Shown: positions 12,494 through 21,983 of the stretch, one piece after another | Layout of the letters: each line of letters opens with the position of its first letter | Numbering within the stretch: position 1 is the stretch's first letter | Source of the DNA: Pseudidiomarina terrestris | GTDB taxonomy: Bacteria; Pseudomonadota; Gammaproteobacteria; Enterobacterales; Alteromonadaceae | DNA length: 64,000 bases | Reading direction: 5' to 3' | NCBI RefSeq assembly: GCF_030466405.1 | Contig: NZ_JAGGJF010000006.1 | Coordinates: 62,001 to 126,000 of the forward strand | The notes under the pieces: generated by a model | Told to the model about the DNA's origin: nothing | What the model saw: the letters and a program-made list of their open reading frames with translations, nothing else | Database searches by the model: none | Position numbers and translations under genes: made by a program

Positions 12494-13234
12494 ATGCCCC
12501 AACCAGCCTACAGTGACATTGGCGCAAGCTACGTTGCACGTGGTTTTGAGCTCGCATTTCAAAAAGGCGTGCGGCGCTATGCAATCATTCCGTTGAGTAT
12601 TAATATTGTACTTTTTAGCATCGCGATTTATTTCATCTTTCACTATACCGCGATTTGGGTTGCTGATTTAGTCGCCTGGTTGCCGGAGTGGCTGCGCTGG
12701 CTAGAAGTTGTGGTCTGGCCGTTGATTATTATTGGCGTACTACTACTGTTCGCACTGACCTTTACCAGTGTCGCCAATATCATCGCTTCGCCTTTTAACA
12801 GCCTGCTCGCTGAAAAGGTGGAAGAACGACTTACCGGTATTCGCGCGCCAGGCGGCGGTGTGGCGGGCATGATAAAAGATATCCCACGTACCTTTGGCCG
12901 CGAAATGCAAAAGTTAGTTTATTTTATTCCGCGTACGCTGGGCTTCCTGCTGTTGCTATTGTTCTTGCCGGTGATCGGCCAGATTCTCTGGCTGCTCTGG
13001 GGGGGATGGATGATGACCATTCAATATGCAGACTATGCTTTTGATAACCACAAAATTCCGTTCCGGACCATGCGCTCCAGCTTGCACACCCATCAGGGCA
13101 AGAGCCTGACTTTTGGTGTTGTTGTCGCATTCCTGGCCTCCATTCCAGTGGTTAACCTTATTATGATTCCGGTTGCTGTTTGTGGCTCTACCGCGATGTG
13201 GGTAGATCATATGCGTGGCCAAAATTTACCCTAG
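12494..13234 (+). CDS. cysZ: Sulfate transporter CysZ
   Basis: A 246-residue inner-membrane protein of the CysZ/EI24 family, which takes up sulfate for cysteine synthesis. It has four hydrophobic segments (near INIVLFSIAIYFIF, VVWPLIIIGVLLLFALTF, TLGFLLLLLFLPVIG and FGVVVAFLASIPVV) and the family motif SPFNSLLAEKVEERL. The RBS AGAGGAG is well placed. It is divergent from smc. CysB, the usual regulator of cys genes, is encoded at 23.4-24.4 kb, but I cannot identify a CysB site by eye. Confidence 0.93.
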   Translation: MPQPAYSDIGASYVARGFELAFQKGVRRYAIIPLSINIVLFSIAIYFIFHYTAIWVADLVAWLPEWLRWLEVVVWPLIIIGVLLLFALTFTSVANIIASPFNSLLAEKVEERLTGIRAPGGGVAGMIKDIPRTFGREMQKLVYFIPRTLGFLLLLLFLPVIGQILWLLWGGWMMTIQYADYAFDNHKIPFRTMRSSLHTHQGKSLTFGVVVAFLASIPVVNLIMIPVAVCGSTAMWVDHMRGQNLP

Positions 13235-13295
13235 CGCAACCGCCTGGCAATGGTTATGATGGTTAACATTCTGTTAGCTACTCAGGTTATTCAAG

Positions 13296-14114
13296 GTGGG
13301 TAAACTTCGCCATTACGCAGTTACATTGCTCTTGGTTTGCGGTCTCGGACCAAGCCTTCACGCCAGTGATGCTGATATCATCTGGGGCGTAAACAGTGCG
13401 CCTCCGTTTCACGTCGTTGAAGGGTATTTCGCCAAACAAGGTGTTTGTGATGCCATGGTCGAAGCTTTTCAGCGCGCTCTGCCTGATACCGATCAGCGCA
13501 TCAGCCGTTATCCAGCCGGACGTATCGCCGCGTTGATCCGGCAAGGGGGAGATATTTGCTATCCCTGCGTGATTCGGCTCGAGCAGGATACCGACGTAGC
13601 ATACTTCTCCGACACAATTTTGGAATATCCAGCGCATGGCATTATCACTCGCCCCGAACTGGCACAAACCTTCACCGAAAGGTTTGGCAATCCTGTCGAT
13701 TTTGTCGAATTGCTTAAGACTGGCGACTATCGTTTCGGGCAGCCCTTAGGACGCCGTTACGGCACCTTGCAACCTTATATTGAACGGTTTTTGCATAATA
13801 CCTCGCGCTTTAGCGAGATCTCTGGCGCTGATGCAAACGCCAACATGCTGGCGATGGTGAATGCATCGCGAATTGATTTCGTCGTCGACTACCCAATGCT
13901 GCTGAACTATCACAACCAAATACTTCCTATCGAATTGGTTTTTCTGCCGATTAAAGAGAACTATGGCGAGATAGTTGAAGGCGCCGTGGGCTGCCCTGCA
14001 ACGCCTTGGGGTAAGCGCGCCATTGAGTTGATTAACAGCGCGATTCCTGAGGTGATACAAGATCCCAAGTTTGTTCGTGCAAAAGATCGTTGGCTTCTAC
14101 CGCAGAACCCGTAA
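13296..14114 (+). CDS. Periplasmic solute-binding-like protein, function unknown
   Basis: A 272-residue protein with a signal peptide (MGKLRHYAVTLLLVCGL, cleavage probably near LHASDA). The mature part resembles the amino-acid-type bacterial extracellular binding proteins often found as stand-alone genes in Alteromonadales and Vibrio. Features include an IIWGVNSAPPF first strand, a GRIAALIRQGGDICY segment and an aromatic-rich C-terminus. It has no neighbouring permease or ATPase. GTG at 13296 is the only start compatible with the signal peptide, because a stop lies upstream in frame. It could be a sensory binding protein rather than a transporter subunit. Confidence 0.72.
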   Translation: MGKLRHYAVTLLLVCGLGPSLHASDADIIWGVNSAPPFHVVEGYFAKQGVCDAMVEAFQRALPDTDQRISRYPAGRIAALIRQGGDICYPCVIRLEQDTDVAYFSDTILEYPAHGIITRPELAQTFTERFGNPVDFVELLKTGDYRFGQPLGRRYGTLQPYIERFLHNTSRFSEISGADANANMLAMVNASRIDFVVDYPMLLNYHNQILPIELVFLPIKENYGEIVEGAVGCPATPWGKRAIELINSAIPEVIQDPKFVRAKDRWLLPQNP

Positions 14115-14186
14115 AATAGACGGATTACTGTGCATCTGGCACCTCTCTAAACTTGTATCTCTCAACACTATGGTTTGTCTAATACA

Positions 14187-15011
14187 ATGAATCCTTTTTC
14201 TTCTTCTCTAGCGACAGTTACCGCGCTAACGCTGGCGTGTGCCAGCTCTTTGTATGCCACGGATGCTCAGGCATGGGGCAAAACGGGTCACCGCATCACC
14301 GGAAAAATTGCCGAATCCTACCTTAGCGAGGATGCGCGGGCGGCCATAACCGCATTGTTAGGCCCTGAGTCGCTGGCGGAGGCGTCCACTTATGCCGACG
14401 AAATGCGCTCCAACCCGAGTGAATTCTGGCAGGAAACGGCGAACCCGTTCCATTACGTCACCCTGAATGAGCCCCATAATTACCATGCTGAGGACTGTCC
14501 TCCGCAAGGCGACGCTATGAGCGCTTTAACTGAATTCACAGCAACCTTGCAGGATCCGCAGGCGAGCCGCGACGAGAAACAGCTGGCCTTACGCTTTATT
14601 GTGCATATCATTGGCGATTTACATCAACCCCTGCACGTGGGTTCAGCCGCGCTTGCTGATCGCGGCGGCAATGATGTCAAAGTCGTCTTTTTTGGCGAGC
14701 AGAGTAATCTCCACCGCGTATGGGACTCTGGCTTGGTGGATCATCAGCAACTTTCCTATAGTGAATTCTCGCACTGGCTGCAACGGAAAATCAGTGTGCA
14801 GCAAGCCGCATCCTGGGCCACACCCGATCCCTACACCTGGATTAGCGAGAGTTCAAAGCTTCGTGATGAGGTTTATCCGGAGACCGATGAGCCCTACCTG
14901 GGCTGGGATTACGTTTACAACTACACCCCAGTAATGAAAACCCGCCTGCAGCAAGGTGGAGTGCGCATTGCGGCTTACCTGAATCACGTTTTTGCCAAAG
15001 GTCAGAGTTAA
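14187..15011 (+). CDS. Secreted S1/P1-type nuclease
   Basis: About 274 residues after an ATG start (an in-frame TTG lies four codons upstream at 14175). A signal peptide ends near TDAQA, so the mature chain begins with the conserved [10 protein letters not shown] in which the N-terminal Trp and His bind zinc. Other zinc ligands of this phospholipase C/P1 fold are visible in [28 protein letters not shown] and [10 protein letters not shown]. It should degrade single-stranded DNA/RNA outside the cytoplasm, perhaps for phosphate scavenging. It ends one base before the rimO start. Confidence 0.9.
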   Translation: MNPFSSSLATVTALTLACASSLYATDAQAWGKTGHRITGKIAESYLSEDARAAITALLGPESLAEASTYADEMRSNPSEFWQETANPFHYVTLNEPHNYHAEDCPPQGDAMSALTEFTATLQDPQASRDEKQLALRFIVHIIGDLHQPLHVGSAALADRGGNDVKVVFFGEQSNLHRVWDSGLVDHQQLSYSEFSHWLQRKISVQQAASWATPDPYTWISESSKLRDEVYPETDEPYLGWDYVYNYTPVMKTRLQQGGVRIAAYLNHVFAKGQS

Positions 15012-15012
15012 T

Positions 15013-16368
15013 ATGAGTGTCGAGTCATTTGTGCCGGAAACAGCGCCGACTGCCGTGCAACCCAAAATTGGCTTTGTTAGCCTCGGCTGCCCAAAAAACC
15101 TGGTCGATTCAGAGCGAATTCTTACCCAGCTTCGCACCGAAGGTTATAACATCGTCAATACCTATGACGGTGCGGATATGGTCATTGTTAATACCTGTGG
15201 CTTTATCGACAGCGCGGTGCAGGAGTCGCTGGATGCTATCGGCGAGGCACTGCATGAAAACGGTAAAGTTATTGTCACTGGGTGTTTAGGTGCCAAAGAC
15301 GATGAAATCCGTGAAGTGCACCCAAATGTACTGGCCATCACAGGTCCTCATGCCTACGAAGAAGTCATGGGGCATGTCCATACTTATGTACCCAAACCGG
15401 AGCGCATTCCGTTTGAAAATCTGGTTCCTGAAACTGGTGTGAAACTGACCCCGCGCCATTTCGCCTACCTGAAAATCTCTGAAGGCTGCAACCACAGATG
15501 CACATTCTGCATTATTCCATCCATGCGTGGCGACCTGATCAGCCGCCCGGTGGGGGATGTACTTGCTGAAGCGCAGCGTCTGGCGAATGCTGGCGTAAAG
15601 GAGTTACTGGTTATTTCTCAGGATACCAGCGCTTATGGGGTCGATGTGAAACACAAAACTGGTTTCTGGGACGGACAACCGGTCAAAACCCGCATGCTAG
15701 AACTGTGTGAAGCCCTCGGTAAACTCGGTATCTGGGTGCGTTTGCATTACGTTTATCCTTACCCCTCGGTGGATGAGGTTATTCCACTGATGGCAGAAGG
15801 TAAACTGCTGCCTTATCTGGATATTCCTCTGCAGCATGCCAATAAACGCATCCTGCGTCTGATGAAACGCCCCGGCTCTGCGGACCGTACTCTTGAACGT
15901 ATTCAAAACTGGCGCAAGATTTGTCCCGAATTGACCATCCGCAGTACTTTTATCGTCGGCTTCCCCGGTGAAACAGAGGAAGAGTTCGAGGAGTTGCTGC
16001 AATTTTTACGCGAAGCTCAGCTCGATCGGGTCGGTTGCTTTACCTACTCTGACGTGGAAGGCGCAAAAGCCAATGATTTGCCTGACCCAGTGCCAGAAGC
16101 AGTAAAGCAGGAGCGCTATGCGCGTTTCATGGAAGTGCAGCAAGAGATCAGTGCCGCGCGTTTGCAACAGAAGATTGGCCGCACCTTGCAGGTGCTGATT
16201 GATGATGTCGATGCCGAAGGCGCTGTCGGCCGCAGTTATGCCGATGCCCCTGAAATCGACGGTCTGGTCTTCCTCAATGGCGAATATGACGTCAAACCTG
16301 GTGACATTGTTGCCGTGCGTATCGAACACGCAGATGAATACGACCTCTGGGGAACCAGAATCAGTTAA
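15013..16368 (+). CDS. rimO: Ribosomal protein uS12 methylthiotransferase
   Basis: A 451-residue radical-SAM enzyme that methylthiolates Asp89 of ribosomal protein uS12. The N-terminal UPF0004 domain carries cluster cysteines Cys26, Cys62 and Cys91. The radical-SAM motif is CNHRCTFC (Cys159, Cys163, Cys166). A C-terminal TRAM domain is present from about residue 385. The frame is open to a TTG at 14992, but that would overlap the nuclease gene. ATG at 15013 fits the family start. Confidence 0.96.
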   Translation: MSVESFVPETAPTAVQPKIGFVSLGCPKNLVDSERILTQLRTEGYNIVNTYDGADMVIVNTCGFIDSAVQESLDAIGEALHENGKVIVTGCLGAKDDEIREVHPNVLAITGPHAYEEVMGHVHTYVPKPERIPFENLVPETGVKLTPRHFAYLKISEGCNHRCTFCIIPSMRGDLISRPVGDVLAEAQRLANAGVKELLVISQDTSAYGVDVKHKTGFWDGQPVKTRMLELCEALGKLGIWVRLHYVYPYPSVDEVIPLMAEGKLLPYLDIPLQHANKRILRLMKRPGSADRTLERIQNWRKICPELTIRSTFIVGFPGETEEEFEELLQFLREAQLDRVGCFTYSDVEGAKANDLPDPVPEAVKQERYARFMEVQQEISAARLQQKIGRTLQVLIDDVDAEGAVGRSYADAPEIDGLVFLNGEYDVKPGDIVAVRIEHADEYDLWGTRIS

Positions 16369-16472
16369 GCGTTTCGCGTAAGCTTGAAATGACGTATTGC
16401 TGTCGTAAAACTGACGTCGTCCTCGCTGAAAATTTCGCCTAAGCTCAGGTCATTGTTCAGCGAGGAATACTA

Positions 16473-17027
16473 ATGAAAATCGACACAGCAAAGATCTTAC
16501 AACTTCGCCAATTCCGCGGTTGGTCGCAACAGCAACTTGCCGATATCGCTGGAATAACCTTACGCACCGTCCAACGCATAGAGGCGTCAGGTGCAGCATC
16601 ACTTGAATCAATACAAGCTCTGGCTGCAGCCTTTGAGGTTCCCATTAGTGAACTGGCCGACGAACGTAAAGCGCAGACCTCAGAGGCAATGCCGCAGGCA
16701 GTTTCGCAACAAAAACCCGACTGGCGAGACCGTTTGATTCAACTCATTGATTTCTCAGGTACGCTTAACCGGGCAGACTATTGGCGGTTTTTCTTAATTT
16801 CTGCGGTAAGCTTGGGATTAGCGACTCTGGTGCATCCCATACTTGCGGAAGCACTAGGGCTACTGGTAGTGGTTCCACTTATTGCGTTTGGATCCCGCCG
16901 CTTACGTGATGTGGGAGTTAGTGGTTGGTGGCAGTTGCTTGCTTTGGTGCCTTTTGGCGGTTTAGTCGTATTATTCCTGTTAGCGTTACCACGTGGCTAC
17001 TATCAAAAAGCAACCACGCAGCAGTAA
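16473..17027 (+). CDS. XRE-type HTH domain fused to a DUF805 membrane domain
   Basis: A 184-residue protein in two parts. Residues 5-65 form an XRE/Cro helix-turn-helix (LRQFRGWSQQQLADIAGI then LRTVQRIEAS). After a short linker, residues 85-180 look like DUF805: FSGTLNRADYWRF, hydrophobic segments, and the signature RRLRDVGVSGWWQLLAL. DUF805 proteins usually stand alone as small inner-membrane proteins, so this is a candidate membrane-anchored transcription regulator. The RBS is GCGAGGAA upstream of the ATG. The target is unknown. Autoregulation is the simplest guess. Confidence 0.78.
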   Translation: MKIDTAKILQLRQFRGWSQQQLADIAGITLRTVQRIEASGAASLESIQALAAAFEVPISELADERKAQTSEAMPQAVSQQKPDWRDRLIQLIDFSGTLNRADYWRFFLISAVSLGLATLVHPILAEALGLLVVVPLIAFGSRRLRDVGVSGWWQLLALVPFGGLVVLFLLALPRGYYQKATTQQ

Positions 17028-17041
17028 CCAGACTCAGCGCC

Positions 17042-18427
17042 TCATGACTCGCTTTCGTCGTCGAGTAACTTATTATCAAGTTTCTTCGAGGTCTGGACGC
17101 CCATATCTTTAAACTTCTCGACGCGGCCAATTAAGTTGCCGCGTCCGGTCGAGAGCTTATTCATGGCGCCGTCGTAGTTCCGGCGCGCCGAATCCAGACT
17201 GTTGCCGATCTTTTGCATGTCTTCAATGAAGCCGACAAACTTATCGTAGAGTTTACCTGCGTCCGTCGCGATTTGTTGTGCGTTACGGTTTTGATACTCG
17301 TACTGCCAGATGTTGTTCACTGTCCGCAATGCAACTAACAAATTGGTTGGGCTCACTAACATGATGTTATTGTCCAGCGCCAACCGGATCAGTTCAGGAT
17401 CGCGGTCAACCGCCAGCAGAAATGCGGGCTCAATAGGGATGAACATAAGCACGTAATCCAGCGTTCGCACACTTTCAAGTTGCTGATAATTCTTCTTACC
17501 CAGCCCCTTAATATGCGCGCGCAAAGAATTCACATGTTCATTCAAAGCCGCTTCACGGGCTTGCTCATCATCACTGTTGAAATAGCGCTCGTAGGCAACC
17601 AAGGATACTTTTGAGTCAATCACCACGTCTTTGTCGTTCGGTAAATGCACCACGACGTCAGGCTTAAAGGAACGACCGTCTTCATCGCGGTGATGACTCT
17701 GGGTTTCGTATTCGTTGCCTTCACGCAACCCTGACTGGTTCAGAATGCGCTCAAGTACCACCTCACCCCAATTGCCTTGAGTTTTGGTGTCACCTTTGAG
17801 GGCTTTAGTTAACGCCTCAGCCTCTGATGCCATTTGCTTGTTCAGATCCTGCAGTGACGTGATCTGTTGAGTCAATGAGGCTCGCTGCTTGAGCTCTTCA
17901 GTGTACTGCGATTCAACTTGCTTTTTAAAGGCTTCCAGCTGTTGTTTGAAAGGCGCCAGCGTAGTTTCCAGAGTTAGTTTGCTATGCTGCTGTAAGCGTT
18001 CTGACTTTTGCTCAAAAATCTGTTGGGCCAAACGTTCGAACTCTTTTTTCATGCGCTCTTCGCTGGCTTCCAGTAATTTTTGCTTTTCTTCGGCATGTTT
18101 TAGCGTACTTTCCAGTTTGCTCTGCGATGCAGCTAAATCAGCTTGCAACTGACTACGTTGCTGCTGCGCCTGCTGCACCTGCTGCTCAAGCTGCTGCTGA
18201 CGCTGCTGAGCCTGTTGTAGCTGTTGCTGGTTGCGCTGCTCCGTCCGCTCTGCCTCAAGTTGAAGTTGTTGCTCTCGTTGCAAGGCGACCTCGTGCTGAT
18301 GCGCCTTATCCTGCGCCAGCCGCGCCAGCTTTGGTCGTTGCAGCAACCAGCTCAAACCCGCGCCTACTGCCAGCGCAACCGCGCCGGCAGCTAACCATTG
18401 CCATGTCAAAAGACTAAGCATTTGCAC
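17042..18427 (-). CDS. rmuC: DNA recombination protein RmuC
   Basis: A 461-residue protein with one N-terminal transmembrane helix (about 5-25). A long glutamine-rich coiled coil follows (about 30-190). The conserved RmuC domain runs from about 200 to 420: GNWGEVVLERILNQSGL, FKPDVVVHLPNDKDVVIDSK, VLMFIPIEPAFLLAV. The family limits inversions and is predicted to be nuclease-like. Its start overlaps the end of the fumarase gene by 14 bp (8 bp if the second Met is used). Confidence 0.93.
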   Translation of the reverse strand: MQMLSLLTWQWLAAGAVALAVGAGLSWLLQRPKLARLAQDKAHQHEVALQREQQLQLEAERTEQRNQQQLQQAQQRQQQLEQQVQQAQQQRSQLQADLAASQSKLESTLKHAEEKQKLLEASEERMKKEFERLAQQIFEQKSERLQQHSKLTLETTLAPFKQQLEAFKKQVESQYTEELKQRASLTQQITSLQDLNKQMASEAEALTKALKGDTKTQGNWGEVVLERILNQSGLREGNEYETQSHHRDEDGRSFKPDVVVHLPNDKDVVIDSKVSLVAYERYFNSDDEQAREAALNEHVNSLRAHIKGLGKKNYQQLESVRTLDYVLMFIPIEPAFLLAVDRDPELIRLALDNNIMLVSPTNLLVALRTVNNIWQYEYQNRNAQQIATDAGKLYDKFVGFIEDMQKIGNSLDSARRNYDGAMNKLSTGRGNLIGRVEKFKDMGVQTSKKLDNKLLDDESES

Positions 18428-19925
18428 CTTCCAATTTCACCCGCCAGATGGCCGGGCCAGTTTCGTGGGCATTTTCGCCAGTACTGTCAACGGCTACCGT
18501 CACAGGCATATCTTCCACGTCAAACTCATAGATGGCTTCCATACCTAAATCTTCGAAGGCAACTACTTTGGCCTGCTTAATGGCTTTCGCAACCAGATAC
18601 GCAGCCCCGCCGACTGCCATCAGGTACACCGCTTTATGTTGCTTAATGCTCTCAACCGTGGCCGGTCCGCGTTCCGCTTTACCAATCATGCCAAGAATGC
18701 CGGTTTTGTCGAGCATAAGGTCAGTAAATTTATCCATTCGAGTCGCCGTCGTTGGACCCGCTGGGCCGACAACTTCATCACCCACCGGATCCACGGGACC
18801 TACGTAATAAATAAACTTGTTGGTGAAGTCCACCGGCAGGCTCTCACCATTATCGAGCATATCTTTGATACGTTTATGGGCAGCATCGCGACCGGTCAAC
18901 ATTTTACCCGACAGCAATACTGTCTCACCGGTTTTCCAGGTCTCAATGTCAGCCTGTGTCAGCTCATCCAGATTGACACGACGCGCGTCATCACCCAGCT
19001 CAAAGGTGATATCCGGCCAGTCTTCCAGCTTCGGTGGCTGAAGGTCAGCAGGGCCGGACCCGTCCAGGGTGAAATGAGCATGGCGGGTGGCTGCGCAGTT
19101 CGGAATCAAAGTCACAGGCTTTGACGCCGCGTGTGTCGGCGCAGTTTTGATTTTCACATCCATGACCGTAGTGACGCCGCCAAGACCCTGCGCGCCGATA
19201 CCTAGTTTGTTGACCCGCTCGTAAATTTCCAGGCGCAACTCTTCTTCTGCACTTTGTGGTCCGCGCTCCAGTAATTCCTGAATATCCACAGGATCCATCA
19301 AGGCCTCTTTGGCCAGCACTGCCGACTTTTCGGCGGTACCGCCAATACCAAGTCCAATCATGCCCGGCGGACACCAGCCGGCACCCAGTTTCGGCATCGT
19401 CTCCACCACCCAATCGGCAATCGAATCGCTTGGGTTGAGCATGACCATCTTAGATTTGTTTTCTGAACCGCCCCCTTTCGCAGCAATCATGACCTCAACA
19501 TTTGCGCCCGGGACCATGTCAATATGAACCACTGCAGGAGTGTTGTCACCGGTATTCTTACGCTTTCCAGCAGGGTCAGCGACAATAGACGCACGCAGCG
19601 GATTCTCGGGATTGGTGTACGCTTGGCGAGTGCCCTCGTCCACCATCTGCTGCACCGTCATATCCGTCTTATCCCATTGCACTCCCATGCCGACTTTCAC
19701 AAAACAGGTCACGATACCTGTATCCTGACAAATCGGCCGATGTCCCTGGGCTGCCATACGTGAATTGGTCAGTACCTGCGCGATGGCATTCTTTGCTGCC
19801 TCGCTTTCTTCTTTGTGATACGCCTTTTCCAGCGCTTGTACAAAGTCCAGCGGGTGATAATAGGAAATATACTGCAGCGCGTCCGCAATGCTTGCTACGA
19901 AATCGGCTTGCCGAATGGTGGCCAT
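18414..19925 (-). CDS. Fumarate hydratase, class I ([4Fe-4S], dimeric)
   Basis: A 503-residue class I fumarase that interconverts fumarate and malate in the TCA cycle. Alpha and beta parts are fused, as in FumA/FumB. Candidate cluster cysteines are in RPICQDTG, PNCAATRHAHF and GWCPPGMIGLGIGG. The beta domain ends with the VGPAGPTTATRMD and KAERGP motifs. Class I enzymes are oxygen-sensitive; no class II fumC is in the window. It lies upstream of rmuC with overlapping ends and is divergent from pabB. Confidence 0.95.
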   Translation of the reverse strand: MATIRQADFVASIADALQYISYYHPLDFVQALEKAYHKEESEAAKNAIAQVLTNSRMAAQGHRPICQDTGIVTCFVKVGMGVQWDKTDMTVQQMVDEGTRQAYTNPENPLRASIVADPAGKRKNTGDNTPAVVHIDMVPGANVEVMIAAKGGGSENKSKMVMLNPSDSIADWVVETMPKLGAGWCPPGMIGLGIGGTAEKSAVLAKEALMDPVDIQELLERGPQSAEEELRLEIYERVNKLGIGAQGLGGVTTVMDVKIKTAPTHAASKPVTLIPNCAATRHAHFTLDGSGPADLQPPKLEDWPDITFELGDDARRVNLDELTQADIETWKTGETVLLSGKMLTGRDAAHKRIKDMLDNGESLPVDFTNKFIYYVGPVDPVGDEVVGPAGPTTATRMDKFTDLMLDKTGILGMIGKAERGPATVESIKQHKAVYLMAVGGAAYLVAKAIKQAKVVAFEDLGMEAIYEFDVEDMPVTVAVDSTGENAHETGPAIWRVKLEGANA

Positions 19926-20045
19926 GACTACCTCTACATCATCGGGTTATAATTGGCGGCTATCATAGCGTTTTCATGGCACGCTGACCAGTTTTCACCT
20001 GGCTTATGTTAAGCTATCCGTAAATCGTTCTGGAGTCGTTACACT

Positions 20046-21374
20046 GTGTCGATTACTGCTGTTTCTATTGACTTGAAAGTAGAATTTGCCGAGCTTTTTG
20101 CTGCCATTGCAGACGAGCCCTGGGCGCTTTTGCTGGATAGCTGTGAGCATCCACAAAGTGAATACGATTTTATTTTCCGCCAGCCCGAGCAAACCCTTAC
20201 GGTCAATGATAACTGGCCGGAACAGCTGCGCCAGCTGCAAGCGCAGTTGCCCGCTTATGATGGACCTGCAACGGTGCCATTTCGAGGCGGGCTTGCCGGT
20301 GCTTTCAGTTACGATGCAGGGCGCGCGCTTGAGCATTTGCCCAGTCAGGCTGAACGCGATATCGCGCTGCCTGAGGTGGCTGTAGGGCTGTATTCCCAGG
20401 CGCTGATCCGCTGCCGTAAAAGCGGCGCAACCTGGCTGGTCGGGCGCAGCGACGAGATTACAGAACTGAGCGCCTTTTGGCGTAAGCAACTGGAGCAGAA
20501 CACGCCGGGCAGCAAGCTCTTTCAACTTACCGCCGATTGGCAGAGCAACATGAGTCGCGCCGATTATCTGCAGAAGTTTGTCCGCGTGCAGGACTATCTG
20601 CATGCCGGGGACTGTTATCAGATTAACCTCGCACAGCGCTTCTCAGCACCTTTTTCAGGTGACCCCTGGGCAGCGTACCTGCAACTTCGCGCAGCTAACC
20701 AGGCGCCCTTTTCTGGTTTCATGCGCCTATCTGATGGGGCTATCCTCAGCCACTCCCCCGAGCGTTTCCTGCATGTGTCCGCAACAGGGCTGGTACAAAC
20801 CAAACCTATTAAGGGCACGCGCCCTCGTGGTAAAGACTCGCAAACCGATTCAGCGCTTGCTCATGAACTGCAGCACGCCGCTAAAGACCGAGCTGAAAAC
20901 GTGATGATTGTTGATCTGTTACGTAATGATTTAAGCCGCGTTTGTCAGCCAGGCTCGGTGCAGGTACCGAAATTATTTGCCATTGAGAGTTACCCTGCGG
21001 TCCACCATTTGGTCAGTACCGTTGAAGGGCAACTGGAAAGCCCGCAACAGGCACTGGAGCTTGTTGCCGCCTGCTTCCCGGGCGGGTCGATTACCGGCGC
21101 ACCAAAAATACGGGCGATGGAGATCATTGACGAGCTTGAGCCTCATCGCCGCAGCTTCTACTGTGGCAGTCTTGGCTATATTTCGCAGCATGGTGAGACC
21201 GATACCAATATCGCAATCCGCACTCTGGTCGCTTGCAATCATACTATTTACTGCTGGGCCGGAGGCGGCCTGGTGGTGGACTCCGATGGCGCGGCGGAGT
21301 ACCAGGAGACCCTCGATAAAGTGGCAAAAATCCTCCCGGTTCTGAGCAGCACGCTCGAGGCAGACTCAGCATGA
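20046..21374 (+). CDS. pabB: Aminodeoxychorismate synthase component I
   Basis: A 442-residue chorismate-binding enzyme that, with a glutamine amidotransferase (PabA), makes 4-amino-4-deoxychorismate for folate. Key segments are PIKGTRPRG (with the family's catalytic Lys), ENVMIVDLLRNDL and CFPGGSITGAPKIRAMEII. It starts with GTG preceded by GGAG. The end overlaps the Nudix gene by ATGA, and pabB-nudL-sdaA follows the E. coli order, which helps separate it from TrpE. Confidence 0.93.
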   Translation: MSITAVSIDLKVEFAELFAAIADEPWALLLDSCEHPQSEYDFIFRQPEQTLTVNDNWPEQLRQLQAQLPAYDGPATVPFRGGLAGAFSYDAGRALEHLPSQAERDIALPEVAVGLYSQALIRCRKSGATWLVGRSDEITELSAFWRKQLEQNTPGSKLFQLTADWQSNMSRADYLQKFVRVQDYLHAGDCYQINLAQRFSAPFSGDPWAAYLQLRAANQAPFSGFMRLSDGAILSHSPERFLHVSATGLVQTKPIKGTRPRGKDSQTDSALAHELQHAAKDRAENVMIVDLLRNDLSRVCQPGSVQVPKLFAIESYPAVHHLVSTVEGQLESPQQALELVAACFPGGSITGAPKIRAMEIIDELEPHRRSFYCGSLGYISQHGETDTNIAIRTLVACNHTIYCWAGGGLVVDSDGAAEYQETLDKVAKILPVLSSTLEADSA

Positions 21375-21964
21375 CCAAAGACGAATTTCTGCATCGCTTT
21401 CAGTTACATCCAACGCGCCAGGGAAAGCGTCCTGTGCGTAAGCGGTTACGTCCGGCAGCGGTCTTAATTCCGCTATGGGAGCGCGACGGGGAACTACAGT
21501 TAGTGCTAACTCAGCGCGCAGCAAATTTACGTCATCACGCCGGACAAATCAGTTTCCCCGGTGGTCGGCAGGAACCTGCTGACCGCTCGCTCTATGAAAC
21601 TGCGTTACGTGAAGCCCACGAAGAAATCGCACTGGAGCCGAGCGCGGTCACCTTAGTCGGTCAATTACAAGACTACCCGGTCATCAGTAACTTTCTGATC
21701 CGCCCTTACGTTGCCTTCATTGACCCGCAGCATCCCTTGCAGGCCGATCCCCGTGAAGTCGCCGAAATCTTTACCGTGCCGCTCAAGCATGTTTTGCATC
21801 AACAGGAACATTTTGCCTACCGCCTAAGGCGTTTTTTGTACGATCAGGTATACTTTATTCCATATCAGCATAGAAACATTTGGGGAGCGACGGCCGGAAT
21901 TTTGCGCGAATTGGCCGATCACGTGTATCCTGAAAGGCATTCATTTTTTCGTTCTCTCAACTAA
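21371..21964 (+). CDS. nudL: Nudix hydrolase, probable coenzyme A pyrophosphatase
   Basis: A 197-residue Nudix enzyme. The Nudix box is complete: [11 protein letters not shown] then REAHEEI. An upstream segment ([13 protein letters not shown]) matches the NudL/CoA-diphosphatase variant UPF0035. The expected reaction is cleavage of CoA to phosphopantetheine and 3',5'-ADP. It is coupled to pabB by a 4-bp overlap and followed 19 nt later by sdaA, as in E. coli. Confidence 0.9.
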   Translation: MTKDEFLHRFQLHPTRQGKRPVRKRLRPAAVLIPLWERDGELQLVLTQRAANLRHHAGQISFPGGRQEPADRSLYETALREAHEEIALEPSAVTLVGQLQDYPVISNFLIRPYVAFIDPQHPLQADPREVAEIFTVPLKHVLHQQEHFAYRLRRFLYDQVYFIPYQHRNIWGATAGILRELADHVYPERHSFFRSLN

Positions 21965-21983
21965 TAGGTTAACGATAACAGTT

